Shown: piece by piece, positions 9,094 to 17,450 of the stretch
Position numbering within the stretch: position 1 is the stretch's first letter
Layout: every line of letters starts with the position of its first letter
Source of the DNA: Pseudomonadota bacterium
GTDB lineage: Bacteria > Pseudomonadota > Gammaproteobacteria > Steroidobacterales > Steroidobacteraceae
Assembly (NCBI GenBank): GCA_021843755.1
Contig: JAKBWB010000010.1
Location: 1 to 45,734, forward strand
Reading direction: 5' to 3'
DNA length: 45,734 bases
Position numbers and translations under genes: made by a program
Notes under the pieces: generated by a model
Seen by the model: the letters and a program-made list of their open reading frames with translations, nothing else
Databases searched by the model: none
Told to the model about the DNA's origin: nothing

Positions 9094-10457
9094 CGCCGCT
9101 CGCGGCCGCGGCGCGATCGCCCGGAGCGCTTGCCTCCAGATGGTCTGTCGTATGGATTCTGATCCGTGCGGTACTCGATGACCACGGGCGTCGCGAACAG
9201 ATCGAACGTCTTGCGAAACACGTTGGTGAGATAGCGTGTGTACGCGCCGGGCACCGCGGCGGTCTGATTCCCATGGATCACCACCCGCGGCGGATTGCGC
9301 CCTCCCTGGTGGGCATAGCGCAGCTTGATGCGCCGGCCCCGGACCAGGGGCGGCTGATGCATGGTGATGGCGTGCTCGAGCGCGCGGGTCAGCTCGCGGG
9401 TGGGCATCTCCCGCATCGCGGCCTCATAGGCGCGCACCGTCGCCTGCACGAGCTCCCCGACGCCGGTGCCGTGCCGTGCCGAAATGAAGTGCACCGGTGC
9501 GAACGGCACGAAATCGAGCCTCAGGGCAAGCTGGTTGCGGACCGCCTCGCGCTGCTCGGCGGCGATACCGTCCCACTTGTTGACCGCGATGATCAACGCC
9601 CGACCGCGCTCGAGGGCGATGCCGAGCACGCTCGCGTCCTGCTCGGCGACCGTCTCGTGCGCATCCAGCACCATGATGACGACGTGGGCCTCGTCGATCG
9701 CCTGCAGCGTCTTCGCGACGCTCGCCCGCTCGATCGTGTCCGCCACCCGCGCCCGGCGCCGCACGCCCGCCGTATCGATCAACGTGAACCGGCGGCCGTC
9801 GCGCTCGAAGGGCACGAGGATGCTGTCGCGCGTGGTGCCGGGCTGCTCGCTCGCGATCACGCGCTCCTCGCCGATGAGCCGATTGACCAGTGTCGACTTG
9901 CCGACGTTGGGCCGACCGATGACGGCGATGCGTACCGCATCCTCCGCCTCCCGCTCCGCCGGCGCGGCGGCCACGTCGTGCAGCACGGCCGCCATCAGTT
10001 CGTCACAGCCCTGGCTGTGGCTGGCCGAGATCCCGATCGGCTCGCCGAATCCGAGCGCGTGGAATTCCGCGGCTGCCACCTCGGTGTCCAGTCCCTCGCT
10101 CTTGTTCAGCGCCACGGTCACGGGCTTGCCGGCGCGGTGCAACGCGCGCGCGACGAACTGATCCTGCGGCGTCAGACCGGAGCGCGCATCGACCACGAAC
10201 ACCACACGGTCGGCTTCCTCGACCGCCCGTTCGGTCTGAGCGCGCATCTGCGCCTCCAGGCCCGTGGGATTCTCGATGAGCCCGCCGGTGTCGACCAGCA
10301 CGCAGGGCATGGGACCGACCCGGCCGAAACCGTACTGACGATCGCGCGTCAGGCCCGGCACGTCGGCAACGATGGCATCGCGCGTCCCGGTCAGAACGTT
10401 GAACAGGCTCGACTTGCCGACATTGGGCCGACCCACCAGCGCGACGACGGGCAGCAT
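9090..10457 (-). CDS. der: Ribosome biogenesis GTPase Der (EngA)
   Basis: Der is an essential tandem GTPase that assists assembly of the 50S ribosomal subunit. The 455-residue protein has two complete G domains, with P-loops GRPNVGKSS (9-17) and GRPNVGKST (181-189). Specificity motifs NKSEG and NKWDG and a C-terminal KH-like domain (near 355-440) follow, ending in a basic tail KRSGRSRRGRERR. E. coli Der is about 35 residues longer, mainly in the linker and tail. It is the last gene of the minus-strand run, 22 bp after bamB, as in other gammaproteobacteria. Confidence 0.98.
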   Translation of the reverse strand: MLPVVALVGRPNVGKSSLFNVLTGTRDAIVADVPGLTRDRQYGFGRVGPMPCVLVDTGGLIENPTGLEAQMRAQTERAVEEADRVVFVVDARSGLTPQDQFVARALHRAGKPVTVALNKSEGLDTEVAAAEFHALGFGEPIGISASHSQGCDELMAAVLHDVAAAPAEREAEDAVRIAVIGRPNVGKSTLVNRLIGEERVIASEQPGTTRDSILVPFERDGRRFTLIDTAGVRRRARVADTIERASVAKTLQAIDEAHVVIMVLDAHETVAEQDASVLGIALERGRALIIAVNKWDGIAAEQREAVRNQLALRLDFVPFAPVHFISARHGTGVGELVQATVRAYEAAMREMPTRELTRALEHAITMHQPPLVRGRRIKLRYAHQGGRNPPRVVIHGNQTAAVPGAYTRYLTNVFRKTFDLFATPVVIEYRTDQNPYDRPSGGKRSGRSRRGRERR

Positions 10458-10479
10458 CAGGCGCCGCGTCCGTTTACGG

Positions 10480-11676
10480 CTACTTGGGCGAGACGCGAAA
10501 TGCGGTGATCTCGCCGAGGTCGTTGATCACGATCACTTCGTTGCCGACCACCACCGGCGGATTCGAGACCCGCACGCCCCCGGTCCCCCGCCGCGCCTCG
10601 AACGCTCCCGTCCGCTTGTTCATCCAACTGACATAGCCCTGATAGTCCGCCACGATCACGCCATCTTTGCTCACCGCCGGCTGGGTGACCGCGCGGTAGC
10701 GCAGCGCGGGCTGACGCCAGATGACAGCGCCGTTTTTGCGGTTCAGCGCCTCGACCGTGCCGTCCGCCGTCGAGATGTACACCGCATGCCGGCCGAGCGT
10801 CACACCCCGGAAACTCGACGCCTTGTGTGTCCACCAGGGATGGCCATTCTTGAGCGACAACATGTCGACCGTGCCGTGATAGCCCACGGCATACACATTC
10901 TTGCCGGCCACGGCCACCGGGCCGTCGAGATCGGCGAGCCGGGCGATGGCGGTGCGCCCGTTGGGGTTGGAGATGGTCGCGAGCCATCTCGTCGAGCCGT
11001 CCGCCGCATCCACCGCGAGCACCTTGCCGTTGGGGAAGCCGCTGACCACCAAGCCGTGGCTGATGACCGGCACCGCTGCGCCGCGCAACGTCAGCGACGG
11101 TATGGGTTGCGGGGTCTCCCACAGCTCCTTGCCGTTCTTGGACGACAGGGCATGCAGGATACCGTCGATCGTGCGTACGGCGACCAAATGGGCCGACACG
11201 GCGGGGGCGGAAATCACGGCCGCGGGCAGGCGTACCCCCCAGAGCCGCTTGCCATTGGCGGCATCGAAAGCGATCACTTGACCGTCGGTCGCTCCGACCA
11301 CCAGCAAACTGCCGTGCACGCCCGGTCCACCGCCGAGCGGGGCGTGCGCATCCACGCTCCACAGCCGCCGGCCGGAGTGCACATTGAATGCGGCGAGCAC
11401 TCCGTCGTGGCCCGCGGCAAACAGCCGGTTGCCTTGCACGGTCAGCCCGAGGCCGAGCAACAGGTAGGCGGTCTGGCCTTCCCACAAGCCGAAGGGATGG
11501 AAGCCCCCGACCGAGGCCGTCCAGATCGTGTGGACCCGCAAGGTCGACTTGATGGGGGCGAGCTTGGCGGGGTGATCGATCTGCTTGTGCGAGCAGGCGG
11601 CAAGGAGGCTGACAGCCAGAAGCGCCGCCGCGCAGGTCCGCATGGATCGCTTGATGTTCGTGTGCAAGAGTCTCAT
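10480..11676 (-). CDS. bamB: Outer membrane assembly lipoprotein BamB
   Basis: BamB is a periplasmic-facing lipoprotein of the BAM complex, which inserts beta-barrel proteins into the outer membrane. The 398-residue precursor has a lipoprotein signal ending in LLAAC (Cys28 counted from the first Met). About seven PQQ-like beta-propeller blades follow, with repeated patterns such as LWSVDAHAPLGG, LWGVRLPAAV and GKVLAVDAADGSTRW. A second Met at residue 12 would give a tighter signal peptide and may be the true start. It sits between yfgM and der with gaps of 24 and 22 bp. Confidence 0.95.
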   Translation of the reverse strand: MRLLHTNIKRSMRTCAAALLAVSLLAACSHKQIDHPAKLAPIKSTLRVHTIWTASVGGFHPFGLWEGQTAYLLLGLGLTVQGNRLFAAGHDGVLAAFNVHSGRRLWSVDAHAPLGGGPGVHGSLLVVGATDGQVIAFDAANGKRLWGVRLPAAVISAPAVSAHLVAVRTIDGILHALSSKNGKELWETPQPIPSLTLRGAAVPVISHGLVVSGFPNGKVLAVDAADGSTRWLATISNPNGRTAIARLADLDGPVAVAGKNVYAVGYHGTVDMLSLKNGHPWWTHKASSFRGVTLGRHAVYISTADGTVEALNRKNGAVIWRQPALRYRAVTQPAVSKDGVIVADYQGYVSWMNKRTGAFEARRGTGGVRVSNPPVVVGNEVIVINDLGEITAFRVSPK

Positions 11677-11700
11677 CGCGCTGCGTATCGGTTCCGGTGG

Positions 11701-12402
11701 CTAGTGGATGCCCGGCCGGGCGACCGGCGGGCTCGGGCGGGTCTGATGCGCGGCAGAATGCGCGCGGGGCTGGTTGGCGGCGAGCTCGGAGATCTCGAGT
11801 CCGAGCAGCTGCGAGTCGATCTCCCCCCCGGAATTGCTGGCGCGCGCCAGGCGGTATTGCGCGAGCGCCTCGCTCTTGTTGCCCATGGCATAGTATGCAT
11901 CGCCGCGCACTACGTCATAGCGCGGCGCGAAGGCGCCAGGATTGACCGCGTCCAGGGTATCGAGCGCCTCCTGCGGCTGATGCAGCGCGATCTGCACGCG
12001 CGCCAGGCGCAACCGGGCGATCAGGCTCAGAAGCGGATCGTGCGCATGATTCATGACCACGGCAAGCTCGGCAGCGGCCCGCTTCAGGTGCCCGGTCTGC
12101 ACGAACGCGGCCGCCGAGGCGAGCCGCGCCTGATCCGCATAGGGGGTGGCGCCGTAATCACGCTCCAAGCGCCCCGCGGCGGCGAACGCGGCCAGCTGAT
12201 CCCCTCTCGAGAAGGCGCTCTCCATCCGCTCGTACAGCACGCTGGCGGCCATGTCGCGCCCGTTGAGGCGCCCGTCCCACCAGCGCAGGCCGGCATAGCC
12301 CAATGCCGCGATCGCCACGCCCGCCAGGATGGCCGGTCCGTTCGTGCGCAGCCAGCCTAGCAGCGCCTCCCATCGTTCACGTTCGTCAAGATAAGCGTCC
12401 AC
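11701..12402 (-). CDS. yfgM: YfgM-like tetratricopeptide membrane protein
   Basis: YfgM is a single-span inner membrane protein with a periplasmic TPR domain. It works at the SecYEG translocon as part of a periplasmic chaperone network. The 233-residue protein has a short cytoplasmic N-terminus (MDAYLDERERWEALLGWLR), a hydrophobic segment about 25-41 and helical TPR-like repeats (about 50-205). The C-terminus is low-complexity, rich in proline and histidine. The family usually ends before such a tail. Its place between hisS and bamB is the conserved one. Confidence 0.9.
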   Translation of the reverse strand: MDAYLDERERWEALLGWLRTNGPAILAGVAIAALGYAGLRWWDGRLNGRDMAASVLYERMESAFSRGDQLAAFAAAGRLERDYGATPYADQARLASAAAFVQTGHLKRAAAELAVVMNHAHDPLLSLIARLRLARVQIALHQPQEALDTLDAVNPGAFAPRYDVVRGDAYYAMGNKSEALAQYRLARASNSGGEIDSQLLGLEISELAANQPRAHSAAHQTRPSPPVARPGIH

Positions 12403-12417
12403 GTCCCCTCCTCGAGT

Positions 12418-13707
12418 TCAGGTCTGTGCGGCAGCCACGGCCAAGGCCGATTCGATTGCCGCAGCCAGGGCGGACAGCGGACTCTCGCTCTGACCGGCTT
12501 CACGGCGCAAAGGTTTCAAGGCCGCCACGCCCCTCTGCAGTTCATCGTCTCCCAGGATCACCGCCAGGGCCGCACCGCTGCGGTCAGCCCGGCGGAATTG
12601 GGTCTTGAGAGTGCCACCGCCGAGGTTGAGCTCGAAACGCCGGCCCGGCAGCTCGTCACGCAGCCGCTCGATCAGCCCGAGGCTGAAACTCGAGGCGCGC
12701 GGGCCGCTCACGACGATATAGACATCCGCGCTCGAGGGGGTGACGCACGGACCCCCTTGCCTCAGCAGCGCCACCAGCCGCTCGATGCCCATCGCGAATC
12801 CGATGCCCGGCGTCGGTTCACCCCCGAGCTGCGCAATCAGCCCATCGTAGCGGCCGCCGGAGCATACGGCATCCTGGGCCCCGAGCGCATCGGTGATCCA
12901 CTCGAACACCGTGCGGCTGTAGTAATCGAGCCCGCGCACCAGGCGCGGATTGACCCGGAAGGGAATGCCGAGCCCCTCGAGCGCGGTGCAAACGCCCTGA
13001 AAGTGCTCCTGCGACTGCGGATCGAGGTGCTCGGTCAGCAGCGGGGCAGCGTCGATGAGCGCGCGCATCTGCGGGTTCTTGCTGTCGAGCACGCGCAGCG
13101 GATTGCCCTGCAGCCGGCGCCGGCTGTCGGCATCGAGCTGATCCTGATGGGCCTGCAGGTACTCCACCAGCCGCTCGCGGTACGCGCGCCGCGACTCGGC
13201 CGTACCCAGGGAATTGATTTCCAGGCGCACGCCCTGCAGTCCCAATCTGCGCCACAGACGCGCGCACAGCGCAATCAGCTCGACATCGACATCCGGACCG
13301 ACGTAGCCCACTGCCTCGACACTGATCTGATGAAATTGCCGGTAGCGCCCCTTCTGCGGCCGCTCGTGACGGAACATCGGTCCGGCGCACCAGAGCTTGT
13401 GGCGCTGGCCGCGCAGCATGCCGTTGGAGATGATTGCGCGCATCACGCCCGCGGTGCCCTCCGGGCGCAGCGTCAGGCTCTCGCCGCCCTGATCGACAAA
13501 GGTATACATCTCCTTCTCGACCACATCGGTGTGCTCGCCGATCGCCCGCTTGAACAGCTCCGTCCGCTCGACCACCGGTACACGGATCTCCTGATATCCG
13601 TAGCCGCTCAGCAGCTCGCGCGCGGCCGTCTCGATCGCATGCCATGCGGCCATCTCCGCCGGCAACACGTCGTTCATGCCCCGAACCGGCTGAATCTGCT
13701 CTGTCAA
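12418..13707 (-). CDS. hisS: Histidyl-tRNA synthetase
   Basis: Class II aminoacyl-tRNA synthetase that charges tRNA-His. It has motif 2 with the nearby RPEGTAGVMRA segment, the histidine-specific GLDYYSRTVFEW region, and motif 3 in GIGFAMGIERLVALL. A C-terminal anticodon-binding domain follows. No ATG lies at the expected position. A TTG at 13707 encodes the usual start (TEQIQPVRGMNDVLP), with GGAGG five bases upstream, inside the last codons of rodZ. Only one base separates the rodZ stop from this TTG, so translation is probably coupled. The next in-frame ATG, at residue 11, would cut into the conserved start. The product is 429 residues. Confidence 0.95.
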   Translation of the reverse strand: MTEQIQPVRGMNDVLPAEMAAWHAIETAARELLSGYGYQEIRVPVVERTELFKRAIGEHTDVVEKEMYTFVDQGGESLTLRPEGTAGVMRAIISNGMLRGQRHKLWCAGPMFRHERPQKGRYRQFHQISVEAVGYVGPDVDVELIALCARLWRRLGLQGVRLEINSLGTAESRRAYRERLVEYLQAHQDQLDADSRRRLQGNPLRVLDSKNPQMRALIDAAPLLTEHLDPQSQEHFQGVCTALEGLGIPFRVNPRLVRGLDYYSRTVFEWITDALGAQDAVCSGGRYDGLIAQLGGEPTPGIGFAMGIERLVALLRQGGPCVTPSSADVYIVVSGPRASSFSLGLIERLRDELPGRRFELNLGGGTLKTQFRRADRSGAALAVILGDDELQRGVAALKPLRREAGQSESPLSALAAAIESALAVAAAQT

Positions 13708-13708
13708 C

Positions 13709-14548
13709 TCAACCTCCAGCACCCGGCGGCGCGGGCAGCACCCGTCCGCCGGCGGTGATGTCGAAGGAGACGGCATGATCCCGTCCCACGTAGGAACCAA
13801 TGGATGCGCGGCGGCCGTCGATCCGCACCGCGACGCCGCTGGCATAGCCGAGCACCACGTGCAGCGGCGCACGACCCTCGAACGAGCGCGTCGCTCCGGC
13901 GGCGACCATCCCGCGATAGATCGAGCGGCCACCAGCGTCGATCACCGCGACCCAGCTGGCCGCGGGGAACCGCAGCGTGATCCGGGCGGTGGCTGCGCTC
14001 GCCACGGCAGCGGCGCGCGCGCTCGCCGCCCCGTGCGCCACCGGCTCAGGGGCCGCACGCGCCGATCCTGCCCCCGCGCGAGCCGCCGGCACCGCCGGCA
14101 ACCGTGTCGAAACCAGCCGGGAGACGACCGGAACCGCCACCACCTCGCGCCGATGCGACCAGCCCCACCAGGCCAGCCCCACCACCACCAGCACTGCGAG
14201 ACCGCTCAGAACGCGACCCGCGAAGCCGGCCTTGGGTCGCGCGGCGCGCGGCGCGCGCGTCAGATCCGGCTGCGGCATGACGAGGCGCGAGGCGAGCCGC
14301 TCGTGCAGCGGCGCCGCCGGCTCGCCCAGCAGGTCCGCGTAGCGGCGCAGGTAGCTTTTGACGTAGATGGACGCGCCGAGCGTCTCGAATCGCTCGGTCT
14401 CGAGCGCCTCGAGCACCTGCTCGCCCACCAGCAATTTCCGCGCCGCCTGTCCGATCGTCAATCCGGCGCGCTCGCGCGCGGCGCGCAGCTGCGCACCCAC
14501 GCCGCAGCCGGCCTCGCGGCGCGGCTCGCCGCCGAGTTCGTCCGCCAT
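13709..14548 (-). CDS. rodZ: RodZ-like cytoskeletal/shape protein
   Basis: RodZ links the MreB cytoskeleton to the cell-wall elongation machinery. The 279-residue protein has an N-terminal helix-turn-helix (about 15-80, with LRAARERAGLTIGQAA and YVKSYLRRYADLLGEP). A basic juxtamembrane stretch, one membrane span (about 112-129) and an alanine-rich periplasmic linker follow. A C-terminal beta domain of the DUF4115 type has SWVAVIDAGGRSIYRG. Order and length fit RodZ, though it is somewhat short. It lies between pilF (5 bp gap) and hisS (1 bp gap). In E. coli ispG lies between rodZ and hisS; here it is absent. Confidence 0.92.
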   Translation of the reverse strand: MADELGGEPRREAGCGVGAQLRAARERAGLTIGQAARKLLVGEQVLEALETERFETLGASIYVKSYLRRYADLLGEPAAPLHERLASRLVMPQPDLTRAPRAARPKAGFAGRVLSGLAVLVVVGLAWWGWSHRREVVAVPVVSRLVSTRLPAVPAARAGAGSARAAPEPVAHGAASARAAAVASAATARITLRFPAASWVAVIDAGGRSIYRGMVAAGATRSFEGRAPLHVVLGYASGVAVRIDGRRASIGSYVGRDHAVSFDITAGGRVLPAPPGAGG

Positions 14549-14553
14549 CGCGC

Positions 14554-15315
14554 TCAGCCCGACTTCAGTCCGAGCTTGGACAAGGCATGCGCCTGCGCCG
14601 AGTCCGGATAGTCCAATTGCAGCCGGCGCCCGTACAGCACCGCATCGAGCGTATCGCCCTGGGCAAGCATGACCCGCACGGCCAGCAACAGCAGATCCGC
14701 CGTCTCATGGTGGGTGGACAGATACCGAACCAGCTCCGAGTGCGCCTGCTGCAACCGGCCGTGCTTGTAATCGAGATCGGCGAGCTCCCAAACCGCGCTC
14801 GAGAATCCTGGATTGATCGCGAGCGCGGCTTTGAACATCCTGGTCGCGGCGGCGTCATGATGTTCCGCGCGCAGGCACACTCCCGCATTGTCGAAGGCGT
14901 CGGCGGGGGTCAGGTAGAGCGGATTGCGCGCAGCCTCCAGGAAGTACTTGACGCCCCGCGCGTAATGGCCGGTGCTGCACAGGTACACGGCGTAATCGTT
15001 CTGATAGTCCGGGTCATGCGGCGCAAGATCGAGCGCCCGCCGGAAGGCGCGGTCGGCGCGCGCCGGCTCGCGCAGCCGCTCGAACAGCAGCGCGCGGGCG
15101 CTCTGCACGTTCGGACTGTCCGGATTCTCCCGCTCCGCCTGATCCAGCCTCGCCTTGGCGAGGGCGAGCGCGCCGCGCTGCAGATAGGCGATGCCGAGCT
15201 CGGTGTTGTATACGGCCGCCCGATGCCGCCGCCGGATCACCTGCGGATTGGTGCAACCGTACAGGACCAGCGCACCCAGTAGCCCGAGCAACATTCCCCG
15301 CAGGATGGATCTCAT
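14554..15315 (-). CDS. pilF: Type IV pilus biogenesis/stability lipoprotein PilF (PilW)
   Basis: PilF is an outer membrane lipoprotein pilotin that localises and multimerises the PilQ secretin. The 253-residue protein starts with a short signal (MRSILRGMLLGLLGALVLYG) followed by the lipobox cysteine. About six TPR units follow (NTELGIAYLQRGALALAKA, DYQNDYAVYLCSTGHYARG, ADAFDNAGVCLRAEHHDAA), the standard layout. It overlaps rlmN by 4 bp (15312-15315), so the two are coupled, and this junction is conserved in gammaproteobacteria. No other pilus gene is visible in the window. Confidence 0.93.
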   Translation of the reverse strand: MRSILRGMLLGLLGALVLYGCTNPQVIRRRHRAAVYNTELGIAYLQRGALALAKARLDQAERENPDSPNVQSARALLFERLREPARADRAFRRALDLAPHDPDYQNDYAVYLCSTGHYARGVKYFLEAARNPLYLTPADAFDNAGVCLRAEHHDAAATRMFKAALAINPGFSSAVWELADLDYKHGRLQQAHSELVRYLSTHHETADLLLLAVRVMLAQGDTLDAVLYGRRLQLDYPDSAQAHALSKLGLKSG

Positions 15316-16430
15316 ACCCGCACCACCATGCCGACCGAGCGGCTGCCGAGGCGCACGGTCGTGCGATCGATGACGCGTCCGGCCAGCTGCCCGCAGGCCG
15401 CGTCGATATCATCGCCTCGCGTGCGGCGCACGGTCGCCAGAACGCCGTGCCGCAGCAGCTCGTCCCGGAACGTACGGACCACCTCGGGCCCCGAGCGCCG
15501 CAGGCGTGTGCCGGGAAACGGGTTGAACGGAATCAGGTTCACCTTGGCCGGACGGCCGGCGAGCAGCTTGGCCAGCGCCCGGGCCTGGGCGCGCGAATCG
15601 TTCACCCCTTCGAGCATCACGTACTCGAACGTGACGCTGCGGCCGTTGCGCTCGTCGATATAGTGCCAGCAGGCCGCCAGCAGCTCGGCAATCGGATGGA
15701 CGCGGTTGATGGGCACCAGCTCATTGCGCAGAGCATCGTCGGGCGCATGCAGCGACACCGCCAAAGCCACATTGCTGTGCTCGGCGAGCTTGTAGATCTG
15801 CGGCACCAGTCCCGAGGTCGACAGTGTCACCCGGCGCCGCGACAGATCGAAGGCGCAATCGTCGAGAAATATATCGAGCGCCGGCACCACGTTGCGGAAA
15901 TTCGCCAGCGGCTCACCCATGCCCATCAGCACGACGTTGGTGACCGCGCGCTCGCGCGCCAGATCGGCCACGGTGCCGGCCAGCAGGCGGTTCGCGAGCC
16001 AGACCTGGCCGACGATCTCCGCAGTGGTCAGATTCCGGTTGAAGCCCTGCTGCGCGGTCGAGCAGAAGGCGCAATCGAGGGCGCAACCGACCTGCGAGGA
16101 GATGCACAGCGTCGCGCGATCGGGCTCCGGAATGTAAACCATCTCGAACGCCTGGCTGCCGTCGGCCCGCAGCAGCCATTTGCGCGTGCCGTCGGCCGAG
16201 CGGTGCTCGGTGATGATCTGCGGCGCGCGCACGCATGCCTGCTCCTGCAGCTGGGCGCGGAAGGTCTTGGCGAGATCCGTCATCTGCTCGAAAGACGGCT
16301 CGGCCCGCTTGTAGACCCACTGCATCAGCTGGCGGGCCCGAAAGGGCTTGCTGCCGAGTCCCGCAACGAACCGCTCGAGTTCAGGCCGGGGCAGACCCAG
16401 CAGATTCGTGGTCGTGGCGGAGACGCTCAT
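15312..16430 (-). CDS. rlmN: Dual-specificity 23S rRNA/tRNA adenine-C2 methyltransferase
   Basis: RlmN is a radical SAM enzyme that methylates C2 of A2503 in 23S rRNA and A37 of some tRNAs. The 372-residue protein has the radical SAM CxxxCxxC cluster motif with Cys116, Cys120 and Cys123 (GCALDCAFCSTA), GMGEP, and LSTSGLVP. The methyl-carrying cysteine is near the C-terminus in AACGQLAG. The ATG at 16430 gives the usual N-terminus; the open frame upstream encodes only unrelated residues. It is 16 bp downstream of ndk and overlaps pilF. Confidence 0.97.
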   Translation of the reverse strand: MSVSATTTNLLGLPRPELERFVAGLGSKPFRARQLMQWVYKRAEPSFEQMTDLAKTFRAQLQEQACVRAPQIITEHRSADGTRKWLLRADGSQAFEMVYIPEPDRATLCISSQVGCALDCAFCSTAQQGFNRNLTTAEIVGQVWLANRLLAGTVADLARERAVTNVVLMGMGEPLANFRNVVPALDIFLDDCAFDLSRRRVTLSTSGLVPQIYKLAEHSNVALAVSLHAPDDALRNELVPINRVHPIAELLAACWHYIDERNGRSVTFEYVMLEGVNDSRAQARALAKLLAGRPAKVNLIPFNPFPGTRLRRSGPEVVRTFRDELLRHGVLATVRRTRGDDIDAACGQLAGRVIDRTTVRLGSRSVGMVVRV

Positions 16431-16446
16431 GGGTCTTGCTGCGGCC

Positions 16447-16875
16447 TCAACCGCGCGGGTGCAGCTCCGTGGCGCTGAAGAAAAAGCCGATCTCGCGCGC
16501 GGCGGTCTGCGGCGCATCCGATCCGTGCACCACGTTGCGCTCGATGCTCTCGGCCAAATCCGCCCGAATGGTGCCCGGCGCGGCCTTCTTCGGGTCGGTT
16601 GCGCCCATGATCTCGCGGTTGCGCGCGATTGCCTGCTCCCCCTCGAGCACCTGCACCATCACAGGACCCGATGTCATGTAGTGCACCAGGTCGTTGAAGA
16701 ACGGGCGCTCGCGGTGCACGGCGTAGAACGCCTCGGCCTCGCGCTGGGAAAGCCTCAGCATGCGGGCGGCGATGACGGCCATGCCGGCGGTCTCGAAGCG
16801 CCGATAAACCTCGCCGATGAGATTGCGGCCGACGCCGTCGGGTTTGACGATGGACAGGGTGCGCTCGAGCGCCAT
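16447..16875 (-). CDS. ndk: Nucleoside diphosphate kinase
   Basis: Ndk transfers the gamma-phosphate of ATP to nucleoside diphosphates through a phosphohistidine. At 142 residues it has the normal length. Conserved features are [15 protein letters not shown] at the N-terminus and the active site NVVHGSD with His117. The ATG at 16875 is preceded by GAAAGG at suitable spacing; the frame upstream is not conserved. It is the first gene after a 219-bp gap, so a promoter probably lies between it and iscA. Confidence 0.98.
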   Translation of the reverse strand: MALERTLSIVKPDGVGRNLIGEVYRRFETAGMAVIAARMLRLSQREAEAFYAVHRERPFFNDLVHYMTSGPVMVQVLEGEQAIARNREIMGATDPKKAAPGTIRADLAESIERNVVHGSDAPQTAAREIGFFFSATELHPRG

Positions 16876-16968
16876 GCGGTGACCTTTCGGGAACGGAATG
16901 CGATACGGATACAACCGGCCGGCGCACTGTGCCCACAAAGGGCGCACCGGGCAGTCATCAAGTCCGAC

Positions 16969-16998
16969 AGTGTACCTTCTGTCACCGGGCCGAGGCAA
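16969..16998 (-). promoter_or_regulatory. Candidate ndk promoter
   Basis: On the minus strand, TTGCCT (16993-16998) and TACACT (16969-16974) are spaced by 18 nt, about 95 nt upstream of the ndk ATG. This is a reasonable sigma70-type match in the only sizeable gap before ndk. It is not proven. Confidence 0.35.
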
Positions 16999-17094
16999 TT
17001 TACCACGTTCGCCGAAGTAGCGGATTGCAAACGGCTTTTTGACATCCGCCGGGGTCGGAGCCCGCGCCGTGGCGGGCGCCGCCCTCCAGCCGGC

Positions 17095-17418
17095 CTAGAC
17101 CGAAAAGCTCTCGCCGCAGCCGCACTCGCCCTTGACGTTGGGGTTGCGGAAGCGAAAGGCCTCATTCAGGCCCTGCTTGACGAAATCCACGACGGTCCCG
17201 TCGATCAGCGGCAGACTTGCCGGATCGACGTATACCTTGATGCCCCGATCCTCGAACACCACGTCCCCAGGCTGCTGCGCTTCCGCGTAATTGACGACGT
17301 AAGCGAAACCGGAGCAGCCCGTCTTGCGCACGCCGAGCCGCAAGCCGATGCCATGCCCGCGCGCGGCGAGGAAGCTCTGGATGCGATGGGCGGCGGACTC
17401 GGTCAGGGAGATGGTCAT
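17095..17418 (-). CDS. iscA: Iron-sulfur cluster assembly protein IscA (A-type carrier)
   Basis: A-type Fe-S carrier that receives clusters from the scaffold and delivers them to target enzymes. The 107-residue protein has the three ligand cysteines of the family, one in [11 protein letters not shown] (Cys35) and two in GECGCGESF at the C-terminus (Cys99 and Cys101). It starts 32 bp after the cysteine desulfurase fusion, which supports IscA over ErpA or SufA, though these paralogues are hard to separate by sequence alone. No free-standing iscU, hscBA or fdx follows. Confidence 0.93.
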   Translation of the reverse strand: MTISLTESAAHRIQSFLAARGHGIGLRLGVRKTGCSGFAYVVNYAEAQQPGDVVFEDRGIKVYVDPASLPLIDGTVVDFVKQGLNEAFRFRNPNVKGECGCGESFSV

Positions 17419-17450
17419 TTCACTCGGAAGATTGCCAGGACAACAACATT

